DNA from: Hahella ganghwensis DSM 17046
GTDB lineage: Bacteria > Pseudomonadota > Gammaproteobacteria > Pseudomonadales > Oleiphilaceae
DNA: 64,000 bases
NCBI RefSeq assembly: GCF_000376785.1
Contig: NZ_AQXX01000128.1
Span: 1 to 64,000, forward strand
Direction: 5' to 3'
The position numbers and the translations under genes were made by a program. Shown one piece after another: positions 8,588 through 16,192 of the stretch. The notes beneath the pieces are model-generated. The model was given only the letters and a program-made list of their open reading frames with translations, ran no database searches and was not told the origin of the DNA. Positions within the stretch are counted from its first letter, which is position 1. Each line of letters opens with the position of its first letter.

Positions 8588-10030
8588 TCACGATCTCTTG
8601 AGTAATTTTCTGGCCATATACTGTAGCTCCGATGCCAGCGGATGCTTCATCAAGATCAGCGTGGCAAGCCACACAATACCCGTGGTCACTCCTAGTATCG
8701 GCATTGACAAAAAGACACTGGTTTCCTTGAAATCAATCCACTGGTCAACCAGGAACGCCCAAAACACACAAATACCTGCCAGAATAAGGTTGGGTAAAAA
8801 TGCCAGAAATTGCTTTTTCAAGGATATATTCACCAACACCTGCAACATGGTACAAATGACCAGAAAATCAACAAACCCTGTAAACACCATTCCCCAGGCG
8901 ATACCCTCCAGTCCATATTCATAAGTGAAATAGACCACAGCAATAATAAACAGCAAATACCCCAAATCCCGATAAAACAGCTGTCGCTCATGCCCTGTAG
9001 TGATGAACAAGGATGGACTGATAGTATGCATCTCCCTGAGAGCCGCCCAAATACACAAGATTGAAACCAGAGGTGCACTTTGTAACCACTGATCACCAAA
9101 AAACAACACTATCACCGGCTCACTCGCGTAGCCGGACACGAGAAGTACCGGTATGAGAATAGCGCTCAGCATTTTGATAGCATTCAAGTATGCCTCTTCG
9201 ACATTCCCTCCTTCTCTTTTCTTATCAGCAAGATAGGGGGTCACCACTGGCCTTACACCACTGTTGATCGTCATTTTCAGAAAACTGAGAAATCCTATCC
9301 CGCGCGAAAAGTAGGCAACTTCGGAGGTTGTACCCAGCTTACCGATAATCAAATCCGGAACATTTGCCGCTATTTTATTGAACAAGTTGGAAAACGTCAC
9401 AAATACCCCAAACTTGGCAATAGACTTCAATCCCTGGAACTTTGGCGTAAACACAAAAAGCTTGGGTTTCAGGATCACCACGGCGATCAATTCCACAATA
9501 AACCCTGTCGCTGTTGAATACGCCAATGAATAATAGCTGTACCCCAGTAATATAAAGAGTACCGCTGCTCCAAACTGAGCAATTTGGCTTGATGTTTCAG
9601 CTATAAAGCGATGTTTGAAGTGAAAATCCCTCGCCATAAGTGATTTGGCGACACCGATGTGCGGTGACAGGAAAAAGCTTAATGAGAGAATTTGTATGAG
9701 GAGAGCAATATCGTCCTTGTCATAAAACGACTCAATGCTCCATGACGCGGCCACCAGAGCAAAACCAGCCCCCCAGGAAATCAGCACGCTCAGGCCAAGT
9801 GCTCGCTTAACCTTGTCAACATCAATTTCCTCTTCCCTGATCAGATACCCGCCAACACCGAATGATTTCAACTCACTGGCGATCAGAGCAATCGCGCTGG
9901 CAATCGCGAAAAGCCCCAACTCATCGGGAGTCAATAGACGGGCAATTATGACAACTGAAGCAAGATTGACTACACGATTGATGTATTTTGAAAATACCGA
10001 ATAAGCCAGTGCCTTATGTACTTTACTCAT
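8588..10030 (-). CDS. Lipopolysaccharide/EPS flippase, MOP superfamily (Wzx-like)
   Basis: 480 aa, about 12-14 hydrophobic helices, no soluble domain. The N-terminal pattern (short amphipathic start, then VVIIARLLTPDELGLFAIASA) is characteristic of the polysaccharide synthesis branch of the MOP superfamily, which flips undecaprenyl-linked repeat units across the inner membrane. It is the first gene after a terminator-like hairpin at 10159-10192, so it may head its own transcription unit. A second flippase gene of similar length lies at 11360-12823. The two differ widely in sequence, suggesting two lipid-linked substrates or partial redundancy. Confidence 0.88.
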   Translation of the reverse strand: MSKVHKALAYSVFSKYINRVVNLASVVIIARLLTPDELGLFAIASAIALIASELKSFGVGGYLIREEEIDVDKVKRALGLSVLISWGAGFALVAASWSIESFYDKDDIALLIQILSLSFFLSPHIGVAKSLMARDFHFKHRFIAETSSQIAQFGAAVLFILLGYSYYSLAYSTATGFIVELIAVVILKPKLFVFTPKFQGLKSIAKFGVFVTFSNLFNKIAANVPDLIIGKLGTTSEVAYFSRGIGFLSFLKMTINSGVRPVVTPYLADKKREGGNVEEAYLNAIKMLSAILIPVLLVSGYASEPVIVLFFGDQWLQSAPLVSILCIWAALREMHTISPSLFITTGHERQLFYRDLGYLLFIIAVVYFTYEYGLEGIAWGMVFTGFVDFLVICTMLQVLVNISLKKQFLAFLPNLILAGICVFWAFLVDQWIDFKETSVFLSMPILGVTTGIVWLATLILMKHPLASELQYMARKLLKRS

Positions 10031-10158
10031 ACCAATTTCTGGTTAATCCAATTTAAAAAACGTAGGGAAAGTATTGAGCCCGATCATCCATGCTGAGGCT
10101 CTGATTGAAGGCACCTGTCAGGGAAACGCGGACTACTTGTTCCTTTAAAAGGGCACCC

Positions 10159-10192
10159 ATAAAAAAAAGCGGTTAAATTCCGCTTTCTTTTG
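10159..10192 (-). terminator. Rho-independent terminator within the EPS array
   Basis: On the minus strand the sequence reads AAAGCGG, a short AT loop, CCGCT and then a run of T (eight A on the plus strand at 10161-10168). It lies about 40 bp after the stop of the broken GT2 gene and about 130 bp before the flippase gene. It probably separates two transcription units of an otherwise tightly packed array. An outer GGGCA/TGCCC pair (10151-10155 and 10194-10198) could lengthen the stem. Confidence 0.7.
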
Positions 10193-10232
10193 ATGCCCAC
10201 TTACCAGGGCGGTATTATAAGGACTGAAAGTA

Positions 10233-11300
10233 CTATGGCCTAACAAATTGACGCAAAATTTTAAAAAATTTCACCAAATTCAATACATTTAACCTTGATG
10301 CGTAACTGCCTGCAGCCCTAACAGCAGAAAGTAAGAAGCTTTTCCAGAACAAGACATTAACTGGCTGAAGCTCAACAGCGCGCCAAAGCGCCTTGCACTC
10401 TTGCCCGTGTCGCTTTTGATCCCGTAATGAAATTGACAACATCCAGGCCCATTCATCGGCCAGCCTGCTATTTAACGCATTAAGCTCGCGTTTTGTTCGT
10501 ACGTAGGGCGCCAAGCTTCCGTAACCCTTTATGTGCGTCCTGGCACTTCTCTCCCTTTTCTCTGCGTCACCACCTGCAACCAGTGAAATATGGGAGTCGT
10601 GGATGTGATAAATCTGCTGAATTTCTTCAACATATCCAAATTTGAATCCCGCCAGGACAACACGTACAGCAAAAAATTGGTCGTAAGCTGTCCTGTAACT
10701 GGGGTCAAAACGAAGACTACTAAAGATTTTCTTCCTCATCATCGCACATTAGGTGCTACCCGGTACTCTGTGAGTAATCGCCGTTTCACCAATTTTGGGA
10801 TCTTCAAATACCCTTAACCCCCCAGCCCTGGAGTCGCTATTGAGTTTGAGAAAAGGATGGAGTTTTCCATCTTTTAGTTTGAAGTTTGAATCCTCAACCA
10901 CCTTGCCTGTGAAGTGATCTATTCGCTGAATCCTCCCAAATATCCAGTCAACATCCGGGTTGTCTATAAATAGCCTGGCCAGTTGGGAAATATGGTATTG
11001 AGTCCACTCGTCATCACTGTCCTGAAAGGCGATCAACTCTCCGTTGGCATGATCCAGCCCATTATTGCGGGCATCGTAATGACCAGCATTTTCTTGCCGA
11101 ATAAGATGAATGGGCTTGGAAAACTTAAGTCGATTTTCCTCAATCCACTCCGCAGTACCGTCCGTGCTGCCGTCATCAACGATGATGACCTCATAATTGT
11201 CATAATCCTGGGAGAAAATCGTATTGAAGAGCTGCGGGAGAAACTGCAGTCGATTGTAGACAGGCACAATAACACTGACCAAAGGCACGCTTGAGCTCAT
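10233..11300 (-). pseudogene. GT2 family glycosyltransferase interrupted by an in-frame TAA stop
   Basis: The N-terminal half (10749-11300) is a GT-A domain with VSVIVPVYNR, IIVDDGSTDGT and the metal-binding QDSDDEW. It stops at a TAA (10749-10751). The C-terminal half (10233-10742) continues in the same frame only three codons later (stop-Cys-Ala-Met-Met-Arg-Lys-Lys) and carries the expected continuation (MMRKKIFSSLRFDPSYRTAYD and a helical tail). Removing that codon gives one protein of about 355 aa, a normal GT2 length. A one-base C-to-T change in a CAA glutamine codon would explain it. The truncated 183-residue product would keep the donor-binding half but lose the acceptor part, so it is probably inactive. 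A sequencing error remains possible. Confidence 0.85.
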
Positions 11301-11359
11301 ATTATTATTCCTTATTTGGCAAAAGTTACACCAATCACCAACAGAATTTGAATGCCCGG

Positions 11360-12823
11360 TTATTGCTTCCTCTCAAGCTTCAGCAGTGCTCGCAGTGCGC
11401 TTACCAGATATGTAGCTTCCTCGGAATACGGGCGAACAGTACAAATAGTAACCACAACTAACATAACATTACAAATAACAAATGCACTTCCGTAACCAAA
11501 AAGTTGAACTACCGCAGGAAATTTCTCCAAAGGTAAAGAGTCTGCAATTAACACACTCACCATCGACAGCCCAAAAATCATCAGCAGCCAAGCCAACAGC
11601 CTGCATGAAAACAGATTGTATTGCGATGAGAGGTAACCAAATAGAAGTATAGTAGCCCCGCCTCCCAGTAAACCCCGCGCCAGAGCGAATGCCTCAACAT
11701 CCTCATGATTGATAAGTACCAAGCCTGTTACGACGACCAGCAGACTGAGAAGATCAAAAACAAATGCGGTTTTAACTCTGTTCGACGCTATAAGCATTTG
11801 CTCGAGCACCAGCAAAAATGGCAAATAGTAAGCGATGAGAGAGAGATTACTGATGATCCCATGACTTTGTTTCCACTGATCGCCCAACAAAGTGTCAACA
11901 ATCGGCCCTGGAAACCACCACATAAATGCAACGATTGGGGTGATCAATATGCCAACCAGTAACAGGCAAACCCTCACCTGAAACTCCAAAGCACTGCGAT
12001 TGTCGGCATTGTTGGAGAATGCAGCCAATAAAGGCTCAATCGCTGGCATCATCAAGTTATGACTGGGGAGCATCACAATGTTTCGAGAAACATGGTATTG
12101 CCCAAGGGTGGATTGAGGGAAAAACAATGAAACCAGGAAGGTATCTGTCTGCGAGCGGGCGTATCCGACTATTCCCTTAACGATCATCCATTTAGAAAAC
12201 AACCATTGTTTGCCGAATGTGACCAGGGAGAACTTTGGCCTGAAGGGATGTGCAACAAAGGCTCCCAGAGTCATAACCAAAGCTGCAATCACATCTCCAA
12301 TAATCATTGCCCAATAGCTGCGATAAGTGAACGCAACAGCCATGACGACCGCAAATGACACGAGCTTCTGAATCACAGATAGCCAGAATATGGCGTTGTA
12401 TTCCAAGTTTCGTTTAAGGCAGATCAACCCCGGGTTTTTCAACGCGTTAATAGGTAAAACACATGAAGCGACAATGAGTGCCCAAAGGAGATCAGGATTC
12501 TCATACCATCCTGCGACAAGGGGCGCGCAGGCAACCAAGAGCATGAACAGAGCGCTTTTGACGAGGATATCGAGTGTCCAGGCCGTATTCAGGTCTATCT
12601 CGGACACTTCCTTTTTCTGAATAATGTACTGTTCGCTTCCCACGTTGGACAGCACATCAAAGAAGTAGATAACAATAGAGGTCAGTGCCGCTATAGCAAA
12701 GTCTTCCGGAGTTAAGAGCCTCGCCAGCACCAACATGCTGACAAAACCAACAATCCTCTGAAAAAGCTTGGCTGCTACAGACAGGGATGAACTCCCCAGC
12801 AGACTCGCAGCCAGTTTTGCCAT
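11360..12823 (-). CDS. Second MOP-superfamily polysaccharide flippase (Wzx-like)
   Basis: 487 aa of alternating hydrophobic helices, with the N-terminal pattern LFQRIVGFVSMLVLARLLTPEDFAIAALT typical of polysaccharide MOP transporters. It would move undecaprenyl-linked glycan units from cytosol to periplasm. It is spaced 8 bp from the GT4 gene upstream (12832-13989), so translational coupling is likely, and it precedes the broken GT2 gene. It resembles the flippase at 8588-10030 only in overall architecture and a few family motifs, not as a recent duplicate. Confidence 0.87.
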   Translation of the reverse strand: MAKLAASLLGSSSLSVAAKLFQRIVGFVSMLVLARLLTPEDFAIAALTSIVIYFFDVLSNVGSEQYIIQKKEVSEIDLNTAWTLDILVKSALFMLLVACAPLVAGWYENPDLLWALIVASCVLPINALKNPGLICLKRNLEYNAIFWLSVIQKLVSFAVVMAVAFTYRSYWAMIIGDVIAALVMTLGAFVAHPFRPKFSLVTFGKQWLFSKWMIVKGIVGYARSQTDTFLVSLFFPQSTLGQYHVSRNIVMLPSHNLMMPAIEPLLAAFSNNADNRSALEFQVRVCLLLVGILITPIVAFMWWFPGPIVDTLLGDQWKQSHGIISNLSLIAYYLPFLLVLEQMLIASNRVKTAFVFDLLSLLVVVTGLVLINHEDVEAFALARGLLGGGATILLFGYLSSQYNLFSCRLLAWLLMIFGLSMVSVLIADSLPLEKFPAVVQLFGYGSAFVICNVMLVVVTICTVRPYSEEATYLVSALRALLKLERKQ

Positions 12824-12831
12824 ATTCCCTG

Positions 12832-13989
12832 CTACTTCACCGAGAGCATAAGTTGTCTGGCTTGCTCAGCCAGCTGCGACCAATCGAGGCTACTCTCCAC
12901 GTGTTGACGGCCTAGGTTCCCCATATTTTCGCGCTTTTCCCTATTTTCCAGAAGCTCAGTAATCTCTTTAGCCAGCGGCTCAGGCCGAGTACAGTCCACG
13001 ACAAACCCACTCTTACCAATGACCATGGTTTCCGCTGTTCCTCCGGAGTCACCGGCGATGACCGGTTTGGCACAGGCCTGAGCTTCCACCAGCACCATAC
13101 CGAAACCTTCGATATCACACCCGATAGTCCGATTTGGCAATACAAACAGATCACACTGTTGATAACACTGCAACATCTGTTCATCACTCAACTCAGACAT
13201 CATCGCAACATTCTCAGCAACCCCCAGCTCCTGAGCCAACTTCACCAGATTCGGTTTCTCTTCCCCTTCCCCAATAACGGCATAAAGAACATCCGGAAAT
13301 CTGGCTTTAATCTCTGGGAGTGACCGTATCAGCATGTCCTGGCCCTTTCTCAATTGAAGCCTGCCCACTGTAATGATCACCGGACGCTCTCCCCAGCCCA
13401 GTCGCTCACGAACAGCCAAATCGGTTTCTGCTGGAACAAAATAATTGGCATCAACACCTGGATGAACCACATGAGTTTTATTTGGTTCGGCCTGCCAGGT
13501 ATTGAGGACAATGTCTGCGGTATTTTTGCTGTTACACACAAGTTTTTCAGCGCCAGCCAGGGCCCGATGGACAATCCAGGTCAATTCGCGACTGGTTGCT
13601 GCTGTTTCCACATCCTCGCCGTGTATGTAGCAAATATAAGGAATCCCCATGGTCTTTTTGATCAGGTAGGCAATGAAACCTTCGGGCAGGCAACGTCCAC
13701 AATGAATGACTTCGATGCTTTCCTCTTTTACCAGCTTTCTCACCTGCCAGTAGGCCTTCCAATAAAACTTAAGGCCGATCAGGCTTCTCAACCCCCAACT
13801 TAAGGAGCTGAGAGAAAGCCTGTAAGTCTTCAAGGGACTGTTTGCATCGAAATCGGCTGCATTATTAGCCTGACCGGCAGCGACAACCACTTTTTCTCTT
13901 GGCAACCGGTTATAAACTTCCCAGAACCAGCGGCCGCTCCCCCCTTTTACCGGAGGGAAAATTTCACTTAACAGTAGAGTCTTTTTCAT
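12832..13989 (-). CDS. Glycosyltransferase family 4 protein
   Basis: 385 aa with GT-B architecture. The N-terminal glycine-rich loop is EIFPPVKGGSGRW, near residues 9-21. The C-terminal donor-binding half has VGRLQLRKGQDML and the family E-x7-E motif within CDIEGFGMVLVEAQACAKPVIAG. GT4 retaining enzymes act in the cytosol on lipid-linked acceptors. It is 12 bp downstream of a sulfotransferase gene and 8 bp upstream of a flippase gene, consistent with one operon. It is full length for the family. Sugar specificity is not predictable. Confidence 0.87.
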   Translation of the reverse strand: MKKTLLLSEIFPPVKGGSGRWFWEVYNRLPREKVVVAAGQANNAADFDANSPLKTYRLSLSSLSWGLRSLIGLKFYWKAYWQVRKLVKEESIEVIHCGRCLPEGFIAYLIKKTMGIPYICYIHGEDVETAATSRELTWIVHRALAGAEKLVCNSKNTADIVLNTWQAEPNKTHVVHPGVDANYFVPAETDLAVRERLGWGERPVIITVGRLQLRKGQDMLIRSLPEIKARFPDVLYAVIGEGEEKPNLVKLAQELGVAENVAMMSELSDEQMLQCYQQCDLFVLPNRTIGCDIEGFGMVLVEAQACAKPVIAGDSGGTAETMVIGKSGFVVDCTRPEPLAKEITELLENREKRENMGNLGRQHVESSLDWSQLAEQARQLMLSVK

Positions 13990-14001
13990 TTTGGGCCCTG
14001 T

Positions 14002-15036
14002 TCAGGAACTCTTGCCTAACATTTGGTTTAAATTATGCTCGCATTCCATTTCATGCTCAGAAAACCACTGTTCGTCGGCGTATTTTCTCCACCTTTCCTT
14101 CGGCGGAGCCTGAAATATTCCGCAAAGCTTTTCCATTGGCGCATCTTGCAGACCAATCACATCAAACATCTTTTCCAGTTCTTGCTCTGGATTCTCATTA
14201 AGAGACTCAAAGCTGATGCTATGGTCACTGTATTTTTGACCGAACAGGAACGACAGCTTCCATAAGTAATAAAAACGCTGATAGGGGTGTGGGGTGTGCC
14301 GTTTATCGAGGACAGGAAAATACTTGGCCAAATCGTTGCACCAGACATCCAGATAAAAGGCATCCTGATAGGTTTGCTCTACAACCCGGCTATTCATTAC
14401 CTGCTCATCCGTCAGGAACGAGCACCATTGATCCCTTGGATGACGGTACAGGTGCAGAAACCGGGCATTCGGATAATGTTTACGCAACCAGGGCAATCTA
14501 AAGTCAATCCGATTGAATTGTAATACAGGCCTCAATGGCGCTCTTGTCACCAATTGGTCGATAAACCGATTCATCTGTGGATCCCAGACATCCTCCATCA
14601 TAAGCAACCGGGAACGTATCCAGTCCTCATTATAGAGTGAATCAATGTCATCCATACCATCGTATTCACGCCAGTAGTCGTTCACTCCACGATGAGTATT
14701 ATCAACACGCTCCCCTCTGACAGCAGAGTTAAACCAGCGCCTTTCATTGAATGGCTCATAATAGGATGTACAGGATTCGGTTTGCCGAAAGATATTCCAT
14801 AAAAGCGTTGAGCCGCTTCTGAAACGACTGGAAATAAATACAATATCGTCCCGTTCTGACACCGTTTGGCCAGTCGAGTTAACCGTAAAATACGGCTGCG
14901 CCTGATTATGAATACTCGGGAGCAGCTGATTTGAATCCGCAATCTTATCGTCCAGCATCACTTGCACAGGTGGCTGAGACAGAAATTTCTGAAAGATTTT
15001 GACCGACAGGTCTTTTACTTGAGTCTTGAATGACAT
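14002..15036 (-). CDS. Sulfotransferase family protein (EPS locus)
   Basis: 344 aa. The PAPS P-loop is IVFISSRFRSGSTLLWNIFR, roughly residues 68-87. The 3'-phosphate-binding region is ARFLHLYRHPRDQWCSF. About 65 N-terminal residues precede the catalytic domain without a clear membrane helix. The enzyme would use PAPS in the cytosol to sulfate a sugar. It lies between two GT4 genes with gaps of 12 and 6 bp, so expression is linked to glycan assembly. It is distinct in sequence from the other two sulfotransferase-like proteins in the array. Confidence 0.83.
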   Translation of the reverse strand: MSFKTQVKDLSVKIFQKFLSQPPVQVMLDDKIADSNQLLPSIHNQAQPYFTVNSTGQTVSERDDIVFISSRFRSGSTLLWNIFRQTESCTSYYEPFNERRWFNSAVRGERVDNTHRGVNDYWREYDGMDDIDSLYNEDWIRSRLLMMEDVWDPQMNRFIDQLVTRAPLRPVLQFNRIDFRLPWLRKHYPNARFLHLYRHPRDQWCSFLTDEQVMNSRVVEQTYQDAFYLDVWCNDLAKYFPVLDKRHTPHPYQRFYYLWKLSFLFGQKYSDHSISFESLNENPEQELEKMFDVIGLQDAPMEKLCGIFQAPPKERWRKYADEQWFSEHEMECEHNLNQMLGKSS

Positions 15037-15042
15037 AACTAG

Positions 15043-16161
15043 TTACTTGGTTCCGAGCGCTTTTGAATAGAGCTGCTGAAATGCAGATACCATACTTTCT
15101 ACCGAGAACAACTGATCAAAACGTTTACGGGCTTTGACTCCCATCTCAAGTCTTGTCTCTTCAGCACAGCATATTTCGATAATACCGTTGGCAAAGGCCT
15201 CCGCGTCATCATTCGGAGTAACCAGACCGGTGACTCCATGTTCGACGATTTCGGGGTTTCCGCCAGCATCAGTTACTACACAGGCTTTTCCCAATGACAT
15301 GGTTTCCAGTAATGTCATCGAGGTGCCTTCACTCAAGGAAGACAGCAAGTAAACGTCCATCAGAGCCAGGTAGCGTTGAGGCTTTGGATCATAACCGGTC
15401 AGGATAACGTGAGACTCAAGCTGCAGCTCTTTTATGAGGTCTGTAATTGTCTTTCTTTCATCACCATCCCCGACAATAATCAACCTGGCAGAAATCCCCG
15501 CCCCCAGCACTCTTTTGAACGCCTTCAGCATCATGGGGTGATTTTTGATAGGATCCAGTCTGGCGACCGTGCCCAGACATAGCGCGTCTTTCGGGATTGC
15601 GAGTTCCTCACGAAGCGCTTTTACCTGCGTTTCATCTGCCTGCAATGCTTTGATTCCGTTATAAATCACCTGTATGTCTGATTCAGGAATATTTTCGTAC
15701 ACTGCCAGAGCTGTACGGGTTGCTGCCGAAATCGCTGTGGTGGCAGCCGTTATCCTATGCAGCCAGGGATTGACCAACTTTCGTTTCCAGCTACTTCTGT
15801 CCGGATAAAACCGACCATGCTCAGTAAAGATCACACGAGCCCGCGAAAATAAGGCCGCAATAACGCCATAGACATAGGGGGTGTATTGATGACAATGCAC
15901 GATGTCGATGTCGTGGTCCTGAATATGCTGTCTAATTCCCTTAATCAGATTGACATCAAACCCTGGCTGGCGCGACAAAGCCGTGATCTGCACACCCTCT
16001 TTCAGCAGGTCGTCGGCAAAGGGACCAAGTGGCGATTCAATACAAAATATCGACATATCCACTTTCGTGGCGTCAGTATTTTCTATCAGACTTTTAATAA
16101 CCTGCTCAGTTCCGCCTATGCGCATATCATAGGTCACGTGCAATACTTTGATCGGTCTCAC
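15043..16161 (-). CDS. Glycosyltransferase family 4 protein (XrtA-locus type)
   Basis: 372 aa, GT-B fold. The N-terminus is VLHVTYDMRIGGTEQVIKSL, with the GT4 glycine-rich acceptor loop. DIVHCHQYTPYVYG is the typical mid-N-domain strand, and SSLSEGTSMTLLETMSLGKA holds the E-x7-E donor motif. The acceptor-side features resemble the stp2-type transferase found in exosortase-A-linked EPS loci, although the assignment to that subfamily is from memory. Its stop lies 6 bp before the sulfotransferase gene. It is 31 bp downstream of the asparagine-synthase-like gene. Confidence 0.85.
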   Translation of the reverse strand: MRPIKVLHVTYDMRIGGTEQVIKSLIENTDATKVDMSIFCIESPLGPFADDLLKEGVQITALSRQPGFDVNLIKGIRQHIQDHDIDIVHCHQYTPYVYGVIAALFSRARVIFTEHGRFYPDRSSWKRKLVNPWLHRITAATTAISAATRTALAVYENIPESDIQVIYNGIKALQADETQVKALREELAIPKDALCLGTVARLDPIKNHPMMLKAFKRVLGAGISARLIIVGDGDERKTITDLIKELQLESHVILTGYDPKPQRYLALMDVYLLSSLSEGTSMTLLETMSLGKACVVTDAGGNPEIVEHGVTGLVTPNDDAEAFANGIIEICCAEETRLEMGVKARKRFDQLFSVESMVSAFQQLYSKALGTK

Positions 16162-16192
16162 TTTCTGACGCCTCTGAAAATCATCATGGTCA

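Noticed and set aside
8502-8672. N-terminal extension of the sulfotransferase gene to 8672
   Set aside because: It overlaps the coding end of the flippase, adds residues unlike sulfotransferases, and a better start with the P-loop just behind it exists at 8501.
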